NCBI RefSeq assembly: GCF_013283365.1
Contig: NZ_WBYM01000002.1
Coordinates: 1 to 64,000 of the forward strand
Length of the DNA stretch: 64,000 nucleotides
Reading direction: 5' to 3'
Source: Marinobacterium sp. xm-d-530
GTDB lineage: Bacteria > Pseudomonadota > Gammaproteobacteria > Pseudomonadales > Balneatricaceae
Part shown: one piece after another, positions 35,274-46,121 of the stretch
How the letters are laid out: each line of letters begins with the position of its first letter
How positions within the stretch are numbered: the first letter of the stretch is position 1
Translations under genes and position numbers: made by a program
Notes under the pieces: generated by a model
The model's input: only the letters and a program-made list of their open reading frames with translations
What the model was told of the DNA's origin: nothing
Databases searched by the model: none

Positions 35274-37114
35274 TCGGTTAAGCGATGATAAAGCCCACTG
35301 GCTCTATCGGTCTGTGTACTGATTGTCTGCTGTGTCACACTGCTGTTCATCTCGATAAGAGTAAATTGTGAACTGGCACGTGTAATGGCGGTGTAGAGAA
35401 GCTCTCTACTCAGTACAGGATTCGCTCGACTAGGTGACAGATACGCAACGTGCTTGAACTCCGAGCCTTGTGATTTGTGCACCGTCATGGCGTAAGCCGT
35501 CTCTACCGACTCTAAACGAAGGGGGTCGATCCATCGTACCGCATCTCCGCATTCGTTGATAAACGCCACACTAGGCTTGCCCTCTCGCTCTAAACAGACA
35601 CCCACATCTCCGTTCGCTAAACCTACCGCGTAATCATTGGCAGTAACCATTACTGGACGGCCGATATACCACTCTTGACTCAGATCGATTAGCCCTTTTC
35701 TGGCTAATAGGGTCTCACAAATATGGTTAAGCGATTCACCACCCTCTGGTCCGCGACGCAGAGGGGTCAATAACCTAAAGTGGTCAAACAGCCTAAGCAC
35801 CTCAAGTGGGTCGCAACATGGCTGAGTGAGTTTTCCTAAGTAGCTCGTATAACCCGGTATCTGTGGATCGCTACTTAAGACTCGATCAGCGATCTGCTGA
35901 CGCAGGTCAGCTCCCGTTTGATAGTGAATATCGCTGTAGGTCTGTCGCCAAACAGCTTGGTAGTCAGTTAAAGACCCCTGGTTGACGGCCTTGGCTAGCT
36001 GACCAATGCCAGACTCACTGTTGAAGCGGTGACTGATTTTAAGTTGGCTAACAAAGCCTTCTGGGTTTGTATCACTCTCAACACGGCAGAGGTCTGCCAA
36101 GACAGAGCCTGCCTCAACTGAGGCTAACTGATCCTTATCGCCTAATAGAATAAGCTGTGTGCGATCACTCAATGCATCAAGCAGCGCATCGAATAGCTCA
36201 ATATCCAACATGGATGCTTCATCTACAATCAACAGATCAACCGCCAAAGTATGCCCCTTATGATAACGATTTCTTCGACCAGCCGAAGAGACACCAATGA
36301 GTCGGTGGACCGTATCAACCTGAGCGTGTAACCCCTCTCCAAAACCTTCTGGAAGGCGCTCAAGCGCACTCCCAATTGAGGATGACAAACGTGCCGCCGC
36401 TTTGCCTGTTGGCGCTGCAAGTGCAATATCAAAGGTATCACCTTGGTCATCCGCTAGACGTTTAAGTAGCGCCAGCAATTTAACCACTGTCGTCGTTTTA
36501 CCGGTACCTGGACCACCGGTAATAACTGCAAAACGCTTAATTGCAGACTTTGCACAGGCCTCTCGCTGCCAATCAATGCTGGCATCATCGTTCGGAAACA
36601 GTTGGTTCAGATACTTTTCTAACGAGTCCGTGTTACTGGAGGGGTTCGATAGACGCTGTTTTAACCGCTCTGCAACACGAGACTCTACCTGCCACATGCG
36701 CCTTAAGTAGAGACGCTCATGTTCAAATACTAAGGGGGGATTCTCCTCAGGCAGACCCATCAACGGACTCTGATGAACTGCGGTAAGCCACTCACTCTTT
36801 GTTAGTCGCTTAAACAGCTCACTGGGTAAAGGTATACCGGCTAATTTTGCAAACTCCGGTGGAAGTGCTAGGTAACGATCGGGATCCTTATAGAGGGAGT
36901 GAACATCGACACAACTGTGTCCACGCCCTAGCTGATGACTGACTAAGACTAAGGCTAAACCCGCCCATGCCGATTGATTGTCATACAGTTCCGACAGGTG
37001 AAGTGCGAGTTCCATATCAATAGAACGAATCCAACCTGCTTCCAACCAAAGCTCTAAGATCTGATTTAGATTCAAATCAGTGTTGGAGTCAGACCATAAA
37101 TCAACTTGCTGCAC
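35270..37114 (-). CDS. recD: Exodeoxyribonuclease V alpha subunit
   Basis: A 614-residue 5'-3' helicase of the RecBCD complex. The Walker A motif is ITGGPGTGKTTTV, Walker B is LLIVDEASML, and the C-terminal helicase motif is AMTVHKSQGSEF. I set the start at GTG 37114: GGGAG lies six bases upstream and it overlaps the recB stop by 14 bases. The frame is open 16 codons further, but inside recB. It is the last gene of recC-recB-recD. Confidence 0.95.
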   Translation of the reverse strand: MQQVDLWSDSNTDLNLNQILELWLEAGWIRSIDMELALHLSELYDNQSAWAGLALVLVSHQLGRGHSCVDVHSLYKDPDRYLALPPEFAKLAGIPLPSELFKRLTKSEWLTAVHQSPLMGLPEENPPLVFEHERLYLRRMWQVESRVAERLKQRLSNPSSNTDSLEKYLNQLFPNDDASIDWQREACAKSAIKRFAVITGGPGTGKTTTVVKLLALLKRLADDQGDTFDIALAAPTGKAAARLSSSIGSALERLPEGFGEGLHAQVDTVHRLIGVSSAGRRNRYHKGHTLAVDLLIVDEASMLDIELFDALLDALSDRTQLILLGDKDQLASVEAGSVLADLCRVESDTNPEGFVSQLKISHRFNSESGIGQLAKAVNQGSLTDYQAVWRQTYSDIHYQTGADLRQQIADRVLSSDPQIPGYTSYLGKLTQPCCDPLEVLRLFDHFRLLTPLRRGPEGGESLNHICETLLARKGLIDLSQEWYIGRPVMVTANDYAVGLANGDVGVCLEREGKPSVAFINECGDAVRWIDPLRLESVETAYAMTVHKSQGSEFKHVAYLSPSRANPVLSRELLYTAITRASSQFTLIEMNSSVTQQTISTQTDRASGLYHRLTD

Positions 37115-40100
37115 TGTCTGCTCCCTGTTTAAACAAACGATCCAAACGCTCGATCTGTTCATAGGTTGGCTTGATTGCTAAACACCCCTCTCCCTCTGGC
37201 ACGCCACGAAGATAGAGGTAGAGCGCCCCGCCCACTTTCTCATTAAATCCTTTGACTGGATTCTCTCTATACTCAACATCGCGGGCCAGCAGCTGCCGAT
37301 GCAGGGCGAGCAGGTAGATCATCAACTGCAGATCATAACGATGCTCCACCAGCGCCTCTTGCATCTTAGACTCATTGTAATAGGAGGCATCAGGTCCTAG
37401 CCAGTTGGATTTATAATCACATACCCAGTACTGCCCATTCACTTCAAATGTAAGATCAATGAACCCTTTTAACAGGCCATTGATCGTCTGCTGTTCCAAT
37501 CTCGGCCGCTCTAACTCAGGATAGATTGACTCAATACAGAGCTGATCCAGTTCCGCGACAGAGAGATGATGGGCACTGAAGATAAACTCCATCTCAGCTT
37601 GGTAGTGAGATAAGCCTGCAAGTGTCAGCTCAAAGCCAAGATCAATGGGTGTGGTTAGCATCGATTCAAGCCATTGCTCTATCATCAATCCACTCTGATG
37701 CCATCGACTTGGCTGTTGCTCAATGCAAACAGCACTCTTTATGAGATCGGAATGGGTCGCGGTTTGAGAAAAACTCTGCTCTGCTGCTCGCTCTAATACC
37801 TCATGCAAAAAATTACCTGGAATCGCCCCACGCTCAAAGGCGTGAATGGTTCCGGGCTTGGCTTGATCAAAGCGGATTAAATGATCGAACGGCTCCGTTT
37901 CAGCAATCGATTGATCCAACAAATTCTCTTCGATCTTAGAGTCGACTGCATGAGATTGAGTGCAACTTGCGATGGCAGAGTAACTGGTCATCCACCAAGA
38001 TTCGCGATTAACAGGTTGAGTTAATCGCTGACATTCAGGTGAGAACAGACGATCCGTTTTAACCTCTCTTTGTTCAACTTGATCAGAGACCGATTCCAGA
38101 AAAACCCCATCTCGCTGGGTCACATTGATAATGGCCTGACTGAGTGCGTCATAGAGATCCTCTTTGGACGGTTTTTTAGGAAGTGCCTCGTTGATTCCAA
38201 GAAGGCTTGCCATTGCGGATTTCTCAAAACCGTCAACAGCACCCAAGCCTATCCAACAGGCATATTTTGCGCGAGTGAGTGCGACGTACATCAGCCGCAC
38301 CTCCTCTTCAAGCATCTCCCGTTCACTGAATGACTTCTCGTGTTTCTGGGTATCTTTATTCAGTTCTTGAACTTTTTGCCCATTAAGACGATAGGTTAAG
38401 CCCTTATCACTCACCTTTACGGACTGGCTGCTGACACCAAAGGGGATAAATACAATCGGATACTCTAGCCCTTTGGATTTGTGCATGGTGATGACTTGAA
38501 CTCGCCCGGAATCCGATTCCATGCGAATGAGCTGCTCCTCACCTGTACCACTCGGATTGACGATCTGCTCGCCTAAGTAACGAATAATACCCAGCTCACC
38601 ATCCACAACCGATACCTGTTTTTGAAGCAATTCAGCCAGGTGCAATAGATTCGTTAAACTTCTCTCTACCCTACTGCCTCGAGTCGCTCTCAATTTACGA
38701 GGTAGATCAAATTCGGTGATCAGAGCTCGAATGACGGCCGCAATATTAGTTCGCTTCCAGATCTGATTGAGCTCAACAAAGATCTGACTGATATCGACCC
38801 ACTCAGACTCAGATTGATTCAGATGTAAGAGTTGGTCACGTGTTAGGCAGAGAACCGGCGAGGCTAACGCGGCCATGATTAAAGATTTTGACCGTGGATG
38901 TGCAATAGCATTTAGAATTCGCCAAAGATCTTCCGCCTCTTGTGACTCAAACACACTCTCTTTATCCGACAGATAGACTGAAGAGATACCTGATTGATCG
39001 AGTGCTGTTCTTACCACTTTAGCTTCAGTGAAATTTCTTACCAGCACGGCAATATCGTCAGGCTGGATAGGCTCATCACCCATTGATAGTTCGCCAGAAT
39101 CTGACCGGTTCAGTAACGAGGCGATTTTGCTTGCGGTATGAGTGGCCAGCGCTTGATGATAACGAGGCTTATTCACGCACTCGCCATCGTCCAAGCAGAT
39201 CAGATGTAGACCATCGAGCCTCTGATTATTTGAGGTTAGGCTGCTCTTTAAGCCGTTGGCGTTAACCGGATAAAACGGCAGATGATTCACACCACTGGCG
39301 TCTCTGAAGAGAAAAGCCCCCTTCTCTTTGAGATCAGCATCGACAAAGAGTCCATTAACCGCAGAAATAACCGATTCACTCGAACGATAGTTGGTGCCAA
39401 GGGTATAGAGTTTATCTTGGCTCCCCTCTCTCGCGTCGAGATAGGTATGAATATCAGCCCCCCTAAAACTGTAGATGGCCTGTTTTGGATCTCCAATCAT
39501 GATCCACGCGCAACCATCGACATTTCGATAAAGCGTACTGAATATACTGAACTGCAATGGGTCGGTATCTTGAAACTCATCAATCAACGCGACTGGATAC
39601 TGTGCACGCACTCTGGAAGCTAAGTTACTCCCTAGTGGCCCTTTAAGCCCCCTCTCTAGAAGGAGTAAAAGATCATCAAAATCGAGGGCACCTGTGCTCT
39701 CCTTGAGGATCGTAAAACGCTCTGATACCCAGTCTAAGGCGTGCAGTAAAATGGGTTCAAGTTTTGGGCGACGCTGAAGACGGTCTGTATAGGCAGAGAG
39801 TAGATCCACTGCTGGGTGATCAGGCAGAGGCTTGCCTTTGTTTAGTTTGCCTTCAAAGGTCAAATATTGAATCAGTGAATCCGGACTGTCAGGCACCTCA
39901 CCATCAACGGCCCACTGTCGCATCGCCAGAAGCTGATCACTGAAACCAGGCTCTTTAACTCGCCCAGCATTAAAGTGTTTAGCCTCAAACTGGCCTCTCA
40001 GTGATGCTTCAATCTCATCAATATTGTCGCGCCAAATAGTCAGCAGTTTAGTGCTACAGCTCTCTAAGTCGTTAAGCCACTCATTGATGGACTGAGCGAT

Positions 40101-40769
40101 AGTGCGAGGATCAACACTCTTAACAAGAGGTTCCCCTTTCCAGTGCAGTTTGGCATCGCTTGACAGTGATCGATAGATCCAACCGTAGAGAGCCTCTGGT
40201 GACTTCAAGAGCATCCCTATCTGTTCAGCCACTCTGGGCTCTAACACGGAACAGTGAATACGCCAGTAATCTCGACACGCCTCTTCGAGATGGGACAAGC
40301 CATCATCACCCAGTTGTAGATCAAACAGAGTGTTAGAGTCGAACGCATGCGCTGTCAGCATGCGTTGTGCCCAACCATGAATGGTGAAGATTGCCGCTTC
40401 ATCCATCCAGTCAGCGGCGCGTTCCAATTTCAATGCGCAGCCTTCCCACTCCTCAGGGGGATAACTCTGGATTAATGCAGAGGTAAAGTGATCGTCACTC
40501 TGCTCTAGTTCCCTAAACACCCGTGCAGTCGTGCTTAACTTACTGCGAATACGGTCTCGCAACTCGAGTGTCGCGGCATTGGTAAAGGTTACGACCAAAA
40601 TTTCGGGTGGTAGTAGCTCTCTTTGGAAAGCGCGCTCATCGCCATGACCAAGCACCAAGCGAACATAGAGGGCCGCCAAGGTATAGGTTTTACCAGTACC
40701 CGCACTCGCTTCGATCAAGGATCCGCCTGAGAATGGGAACTCTAGTGGGTTCAGTGGCATAGGGATCAT
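37101..40769 (-). CDS. recB: Exodeoxyribonuclease V beta subunit
   Basis: A 1222-residue helicase-nuclease. The UvrD-like helicase has Walker A ASAGTGKTYTLA near the N-terminus, FDDLLLL and DEFQDTDPLQ in the middle, and TMHKSKGLEYP later. The C-terminal nuclease domain carries the metal site VCDYKSNWLG with the catalytic Asp and Lys. Its ATG overlaps the recC stop by four bases. Full length for gammaproteobacterial RecB. Confidence 0.96.
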   Translation of the reverse strand: MIPMPLNPLEFPFSGGSLIEASAGTGKTYTLAALYVRLVLGHGDERAFQRELLPPEILVVTFTNAATLELRDRIRSKLSTTARVFRELEQSDDHFTSALIQSYPPEEWEGCALKLERAADWMDEAAIFTIHGWAQRMLTAHAFDSNTLFDLQLGDDGLSHLEEACRDYWRIHCSVLEPRVAEQIGMLLKSPEALYGWIYRSLSSDAKLHWKGEPLVKSVDPRTIAQSINEWLNDLESCSTKLLTIWRDNIDEIEASLRGQFEAKHFNAGRVKEPGFSDQLLAMRQWAVDGEVPDSPDSLIQYLTFEGKLNKGKPLPDHPAVDLLSAYTDRLQRRPKLEPILLHALDWVSERFTILKESTGALDFDDLLLLLERGLKGPLGSNLASRVRAQYPVALIDEFQDTDPLQFSIFSTLYRNVDGCAWIMIGDPKQAIYSFRGADIHTYLDAREGSQDKLYTLGTNYRSSESVISAVNGLFVDADLKEKGAFLFRDASGVNHLPFYPVNANGLKSSLTSNNQRLDGLHLICLDDGECVNKPRYHQALATHTASKIASLLNRSDSGELSMGDEPIQPDDIAVLVRNFTEAKVVRTALDQSGISSVYLSDKESVFESQEAEDLWRILNAIAHPRSKSLIMAALASPVLCLTRDQLLHLNQSESEWVDISQIFVELNQIWKRTNIAAVIRALITEFDLPRKLRATRGSRVERSLTNLLHLAELLQKQVSVVDGELGIIRYLGEQIVNPSGTGEEQLIRMESDSGRVQVITMHKSKGLEYPIVFIPFGVSSQSVKVSDKGLTYRLNGQKVQELNKDTQKHEKSFSEREMLEEEVRLMYVALTRAKYACWIGLGAVDGFEKSAMASLLGINEALPKKPSKEDLYDALSQAIINVTQRDGVFLESVSDQVEQREVKTDRLFSPECQRLTQPVNRESWWMTSYSAIASCTQSHAVDSKIEENLLDQSIAETEPFDHLIRFDQAKPGTIHAFERGAIPGNFLHEVLERAAEQSFSQTATHSDLIKSAVCIEQQPSRWHQSGLMIEQWLESMLTTPIDLGFELTLAGLSHYQAEMEFIFSAHHLSVAELDQLCIESIYPELERPRLEQQTINGLLKGFIDLTFEVNGQYWVCDYKSNWLGPDASYYNESKMQEALVEHRYDLQLMIYLLALHRQLLARDVEYRENPVKGFNEKVGGALYLYLRGVPEGEGCLAIKPTYEQIERLDRLFKQGADSAAS

Positions 40770-43700
40770 CGACTACCCTCGCGCCAAATATCACTGTAAT
40801 CAATCAGTGGCGAGTAGAGGCTCGCCGCGAATTCTGCTAATCCAGCCTCTTTGATCTGTTCAAAACTCTCCCAGAGTTGAGCCAATTCAGGCTCACGTTG
40901 CCGCTCATTAAAGGTGAACTCACCCTCAAACTGAGTGGCCGCCTGTGACTCGCCCTTATTTAACAGAGCCAGCGAGGTTCTAGCCGCGATCGGTTTGGGG
41001 CTTTCAAGCATCTCTCGACGCGCTTGATCTATGGCTTCAAGCAACCGGATCGCTTCATGAGACTCAACTACTCTAAGGTAGGTCACAGCATCAGGACCAA
41101 TGAAATAAGTGGTCGTAGGCCCTAAGCAGGCATTTAAGAGAAGGTGTTTTGGCCAACTACCCAACATGCGATCCTGTTTGACAGCTCCTTTCTCAATGGC
41201 TGCTCCGCTAAGCTTAACCACAGTGGCCCACTGCTTTTCTAGCTGGTACAGAGCACCAGTTTCACCAGTAATGGTAGCACCACTCAACGCAAGATGAAGC
41301 TTAAGACTGTCCTGCTGCTGCCAATCGTATCGTTCGGTGAGCCAATCAAGATGTCGACAGATCGATCCAAGGTGGCTCTTTATGGCCCTAACTGGTTTTT
41401 CAGCATAACCACCCCAGGGCAAGGTGCCCAGATCTTTTAACCGATCGACAACAGACTCTATTTTGACCTTACGATCCTCTTTGTTGGGGTATCCGAGCAG
41501 TTCTAATGCCGACGACTTGAGCAGATGATCATCAAGCTTAGAGATCACGAAGGGTTCACTCTCCTGTGACTGCTCTTTCGGGAGTGGCAGTGAGGTCCCA
41601 ATCAATGATTGGTAGTAGTATCGAGCAGGCGCTTTGTAAAAACGATTGAGCTCGTCAATGGATACTTGAAGATCTAGCTCAACCGATGCTGCAACCGAGC
41701 TCAGCTCTGAATCAGGCTGATGCACTGCTAGCCACTCATGAGCAAAGGTGTTTAAGGCAGAGTTTTGATCAAAATAGTCCTGTGCGAATGGCTGGAGAGG
41801 GTGTTTGTCGGTTAACAGGTCTAATACCTTGACTGCCTTGTCAGGATTGACCCAATGCGCATCAATAAAATCACGCAGCTGAGCCACCAAGACCGATGGG
41901 GGGCGTTCACTGTTGTCCACCGCACTGCGCCCTACCCAACTGATTGAAAGCGACTCCCTCGCTGATAGCAAGGCTTCAAGAAAGAGGTATCGATCATCGT
42001 CCCTGCGAGAACGATCACCCGGTCTAAAGAGTGACGAGCGAGCCATTAAATCAAAGTCGTTTCTAACCTGGGGTCGAGGGTAAGCGCCATCCTGCATACC
42101 CAGTAGATAGATTCGTTTAAAGGGAATCGCACGCATTGGCATGAGGGTCGCAAAAGTGACGCCGCCGGACATAAACCGACGGTTAAGATCTGGGGCATCC
42201 AAAGCATCAAGCAGAAGCTGACTGAACAGATGGAGCGGGACAGGTTCTGACACCTCAGCTGAAACAGCTCGCTCCTGTATCGCTTTAAGTTCAGTCAACA
42301 GCGACAACTCAATCACCTGCTCATCAGCTTCGATGCAATCGAATATCTGCGTCATCAGGCGCTCGATTCGTTCCACCCACAGATCAAGTGTATGGTGATT
42401 CTCGATAAAGCTGGCCCACTCAGAGAACACCCTTAACAGTTGCGCCAGCGATCCTACGGCATTGGCACTGACCCCTTTAACTGACGTCAGAGGTACCACG
42501 CCTTTGACCCCATCAGATTCGCCTAGTGCGTAACCGGTCAGCAATCGGCGCAGGCCAAACAACCAAGAGTTCTGCTCTATTCCAGTAGTGACACCCAATA
42601 GGGAGCGATGTTGTGCATTTAGTCCCCATCGAACACCCGCATCATTAATCCACTCTTGAAGTGTCGCTAAAGACTCAGTGTCAAATTGGAATTTGCGCCG
42701 TATTGCGGGCACATCTAACAACTCAAATAGGACCGTAACGCCCATGCGTTGGGTGTTTAGTGTCAATAGACGCTCGAGCGCACCGATCATGGAGTGGGTT
42801 GAAGAGCGACTTTGATCACTAATGCTAAAGGGGATGAAGCGCTCATCACTGGTTGAAAGTCGACCAAACACGCTTTCTATCTGAGCACGATAATCATCAA
42901 CATTCGGTACCATCACCAAGATATCGCGTGGTCGCAAGCTTGGATCATCTCTCAACGCGCCGATCAATTGATCTTGCAGGATATCTACCTCACGTTGTGC
43001 GCTGTAAGCTTCAACAAAACGCAAGCTCTGATCACCACTGGTTAATACCCTAGGTTCGAACTGAGGTGACTCTAGCTCGAGTATGTCATGCTGTATTTGG
43101 TGCAACAAACTGTTAGGTGTGGCTTCATTTTCAAATAGATCGATTCGATTTAAACCAAACTGACTCTGGAAAGAGTGACTCTCATCATAGAGATCCAACA
43201 GACGAACAAAATCGCGCCCCTGTTTACCCCAGGCCGCTAGCAGTGGCTGGGATGGCTGTTCAATGGCGAATAGATCCTCTGCAGGTTTTTCTAACTGTCT
43301 TCGATTCTTAGCCGTTAACATGTCGCGACCATCAATGATATCGGCCCAGTAGTGCTTACAAGGATTAAGAACACAGAAAAGAATCTGGATATGCTGTGAT
43401 AAGGCATCAATCGCCTCTAGGGCTTGTTTAGGCAGCGACGAGACGCCAAATATGATCAATCGTTTAGGCAGTTTTGTCCGATCAACATGACCTTCTGAGC
43501 AGCTTTGCAAAAAGCGTTGGTGTACAACAGGACGAGAGAGTGATTGCTCTGATCCCAAATCGTCACAGATGAGTTGCCATAAAAGCGACTGCCAGCAATC
43601 ATCAGCCGCAAGGGGTAATGAACGATTTTGGGCGTCAGTAACCTGCTCACCACCCTCTGCCCAATGGTTCAGCCAATCGCCACGATAGATCTGATATTGA

Positions 43701-44164
43701 TCGTAAAGATCCGCCAACTGCTGTGCCAACTGCCAACGCCTCTGTTGGTCAGAGTCGTCCCTCAGGAACTGATTGAGAGGTTCGAAAGGTGCGGTTTGAG
43801 GTAAGCGATTGAGTAATCTGAATAGACGCCAGCTTAAGCGTGGTTTATCAAATGGAGAGACTTTAGGAACGGCCTCTTCACCCAGTACCGCTCGATAGGC
43901 TCGCCAGATGAACATTGAGGGTAGAGAGAATTGGATGTTAGCGGCAATACCCACACCGCCCTGCTCTCTATCTTCAGCTAGGGCAAACTTAATCCACTGT
44001 CCAATACCGTTGCTTTGAACCAGCATCTCCTCTTTATCGAAAAGATCCAGTGGATGATTAGCAAGCCACTCAACCAAGACTGATTTCAGAGTCTCTTGAC
44101 GGTTTGAGTGAAGCATAACCAAACCCGGTTCTGGTCGGTTTCGACTGGCGTATGATTGATCCAT
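40766..44164 (-). CDS. recC: Exodeoxyribonuclease V gamma subunit
   Basis: A 1132-residue RecC, the subunit that splits the strands and scans for Chi. It begins LVMLHSNRQETLKSVL and has inactive-helicase patches such as VMVPNVDDYRAQIESVFG and LGMQDGAYPR typical of the family. It heads the recCBD operon, with four-base and 14-base overlaps between genes. The Chi sequence used by this organism cannot be read from this window. Confidence 0.95.
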   Translation of the reverse strand: MDQSYASRNRPEPGLVMLHSNRQETLKSVLVEWLANHPLDLFDKEEMLVQSNGIGQWIKFALAEDREQGGVGIAANIQFSLPSMFIWRAYRAVLGEEAVPKVSPFDKPRLSWRLFRLLNRLPQTAPFEPLNQFLRDDSDQQRRWQLAQQLADLYDQYQIYRGDWLNHWAEGGEQVTDAQNRSLPLAADDCWQSLLWQLICDDLGSEQSLSRPVVHQRFLQSCSEGHVDRTKLPKRLIIFGVSSLPKQALEAIDALSQHIQILFCVLNPCKHYWADIIDGRDMLTAKNRRQLEKPAEDLFAIEQPSQPLLAAWGKQGRDFVRLLDLYDESHSFQSQFGLNRIDLFENEATPNSLLHQIQHDILELESPQFEPRVLTSGDQSLRFVEAYSAQREVDILQDQLIGALRDDPSLRPRDILVMVPNVDDYRAQIESVFGRLSTSDERFIPFSISDQSRSSTHSMIGALERLLTLNTQRMGVTVLFELLDVPAIRRKFQFDTESLATLQEWINDAGVRWGLNAQHRSLLGVTTGIEQNSWLFGLRRLLTGYALGESDGVKGVVPLTSVKGVSANAVGSLAQLLRVFSEWASFIENHHTLDLWVERIERLMTQIFDCIEADEQVIELSLLTELKAIQERAVSAEVSEPVPLHLFSQLLLDALDAPDLNRRFMSGGVTFATLMPMRAIPFKRIYLLGMQDGAYPRPQVRNDFDLMARSSLFRPGDRSRRDDDRYLFLEALLSARESLSISWVGRSAVDNSERPPSVLVAQLRDFIDAHWVNPDKAVKVLDLLTDKHPLQPFAQDYFDQNSALNTFAHEWLAVHQPDSELSSVAASVELDLQVSIDELNRFYKAPARYYYQSLIGTSLPLPKEQSQESEPFVISKLDDHLLKSSALELLGYPNKEDRKVKIESVVDRLKDLGTLPWGGYAEKPVRAIKSHLGSICRHLDWLTERYDWQQQDSLKLHLALSGATITGETGALYQLEKQWATVVKLSGAAIEKGAVKQDRMLGSWPKHLLLNACLGPTTTYFIGPDAVTYLRVVESHEAIRLLEAIDQARREMLESPKPIAARTSLALLNKGESQAATQFEGEFTFNERQREPELAQLWESFEQIKEAGLAEFAASLYSPLIDYSDIWREGSR

Positions 44165-44221
44165 TCACTCTCCCTGATTAAGATCTCCCATTGTCTCAAT
44201 CAGGATTGAAAAAACAAGCAT

Positions 44222-44959
44222 TTAGATGATTTGTCTGACTCGTTTAGCGATGGTGTTTACAGCAAAGCCAGCACGTGAACTCAGCTCTTTAATCCGACTC
44301 TTCATCTGAGAGCTGCTAACATCAACGGGCCCGTTCGTCGCAAAAAGAACCCAGTTACCATCGCCCGTGGTACAACTAAAAAGAGAATCGAATCGTTCAC
44401 GCAGCCTGTCTAAGATCTCCACTTCACGATGATCACTCCAGCAGTTAAGCACCAACCACCCCTTTTGACTCAATCGTGCCACTGCCGCATCGATAAACAC
44501 CGCTTCAACTTGAATCTCATTTAATCCCTCAGAGGTGTATAAATCCGCAGTGATCAGATCAAACTTACGTTTCACTGGTCTTTGCAGATATTCATAGGCA
44601 TCAGACACCTCAATGTTGATTCGCTTAGACCGAGGCAGATAGAAGTACCTGTGAGCAACCTCAACCACCTCAGGACTGATCTCAACAATCTCCTGTTTCA
44701 CATTTGGCAAAATGGAGTGAAGCGCCCCATTCAGAGAGCCAGCTCCCAAACCTAGCGAGAGAGCACGGTTAGGAGAAAGATATAGAAGAGGATAGATCAT
44801 CGCCCTTATAAAGGCATATTGAGGCACTTCTGGAGACTGTTTAAGGATACAGCTCTGCTCATCGGTTTCACCAAAGCTCAAATAGCGACAGTTTCCATCA
44901 TCCAAGACAATGACAGTGCCAAACTCATCATGGCCGCGATAGATCTCTTTAGGCAGCAT
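44222..44959 (-). CDS. Spermidine-synthase-like SAM-dependent enzyme
   Basis: A 245-residue protein with a short N-terminal beta domain (GTVIVLDDGNCRYLSFGE) and a Rossmann methyltransferase-like core with motif LSLGLGAGSLNGAL, an acidic residue after the second strand (EIVEISPEVVEVA) and FDLITADLY. This is the spermidine-synthase fold. The polyamine-binding residues are not clearly present, so a true SpeE role is doubtful and it could be a methyltransferase. Its ATG overlaps the end of the histidine-kinase gene by 11 bases, so the pair is cotranscribed. Confidence 0.72.
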   Translation of the reverse strand: MLPKEIYRGHDEFGTVIVLDDGNCRYLSFGETDEQSCILKQSPEVPQYAFIRAMIYPLLYLSPNRALSLGLGAGSLNGALHSILPNVKQEIVEISPEVVEVAHRYFYLPRSKRINIEVSDAYEYLQRPVKRKFDLITADLYTSEGLNEIQVEAVFIDAAVARLSQKGWLVLNCWSDHREVEILDRLRERFDSLFSCTTGDGNWVLFATNGPVDVSSSQMKSRIKELSSRAGFAVNTIAKRVRQII

Positions 44960-46085
44960 GACAACGATAGATCACGGTAGTACCTATGCCCAACTGACTG
45001 TCTAGCGTTAATTCAGCATTGTGTTGTCGTGCAATACCCTGAGCTAAACTCAATCCCAACCCTAATCCAGATCCAATAGATCGCGTGGTATAGAAGGGAT
45101 CAAAGGCTCTCGCTCTCTGCTCATCACTCATGCCAACACCGCTGTCTTTAACCGATATCTCTATCTCACCACCCACTAAGCGACCTTGTATCCTGATCGT
45201 GCTCACCTCTTGAGACGCCAACACAGCGTTCTCTATTACAGCGGCAAACATCTTCTCTAACTGTTTTGGATCGGCCACAACAGATAAGGCTTCAGGAAGC
45301 GACAATGTAGCTCCTTTAGGTAGAAGCTGAATAAGCAAACCATTCAGATCAACAGTCTGTCGCTGCAAACCCTGTTCGGAGTTGAATCTGAGTAACCCCT
45401 CGACTATCGATTGTATTCTGGTTACCCCCTGCAGTGACTCACGGGAAACCTCTTCGAGCTCATCAAACAATTCAGAGAAGTGGTGCCTGTTAAACCAATC
45501 TCTTAACTGAGGCAAGCTGGTCTCAGAGGAGTTAAGCAGCTCATTCAGTGTTGATAATAGTGATGTTTGACTCGAAACATAATCCAAATTAGATCGCACG
45601 AACGCTAAGGGATTATTGATCTCATGTGCCGCCCCACTGGCTAGCTGTGCAACAGAGGCAAGCTTTTCAGCGGCAATGCGTTGCTCATTAATGGTTAGCA
45701 ACTGCTGTCTAAGCAGAATATTTCGCTGCCCAACGGACAAGCGAGCCGCTAGCTCATCACGATTAATCGGTTTGGTTACGTAATCATCGGCCCCTGAAGA
45801 GAGACCATCAACAAGACTGGTTGTCTCGTCTCGACTGGTTACAAGAATGATATGAATTGCTAGATGGGGATAAGCTAAGCGTATCTTTTCACAGAGGTCT
45901 GGGCCTGACAGACCTGGCATCTCCCAATCTAGTAGTAGTAGAGAGGGAGTGAGCCCATGTGATTGAATGTGCTCCCACAACTGGTCACCGGTTTCAAAAA
46001 CACTAGGGTTATGGCCAATTTGTCTAGCTACAAATTCAAGCTGCGCCCTAAACGTTGGGTTGTCATCAGCAATCAGAAGCTGCAT
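44949..46085 (-). CDS. Hybrid receiver-histidine kinase
   Basis: A 378-residue cytoplasmic signalling protein. The receiver domain comes first (about 1-120; ADDN, phospho-Asp in LLDWEMPG). The kinase core follows, with H-box GAAHEINNPLAFV, N-box ENAVLAS, and G-boxes DSGVGMSDEQ and GSGLGLGLSLAQ. There is no membrane segment or PAS sensor, so it probably relays a signal from another kinase. I took ATG 46085 (MQLLIADDN); a start four codons upstream is possible. It overlaps the SpeE-like gene. Confidence 0.9.
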   Translation of the reverse strand: MQLLIADDNPTFRAQLEFVARQIGHNPSVFETGDQLWEHIQSHGLTPSLLLLDWEMPGLSGPDLCEKIRLAYPHLAIHIILVTSRDETTSLVDGLSSGADDYVTKPINRDELAARLSVGQRNILLRQQLLTINEQRIAAEKLASVAQLASGAAHEINNPLAFVRSNLDYVSSQTSLLSTLNELLNSSETSLPQLRDWFNRHHFSELFDELEEVSRESLQGVTRIQSIVEGLLRFNSEQGLQRQTVDLNGLLIQLLPKGATLSLPEALSVVADPKQLEKMFAAVIENAVLASQEVSTIRIQGRLVGGEIEISVKDSGVGMSDEQRARAFDPFYTTRSIGSGLGLGLSLAQGIARQHNAELTLDSQLGIGTTVIYRCHAA

Positions 46086-46121
46086 GTGAAATCTCAATAG
46101 AGGGGCCGAAGCCCCTTAGCG

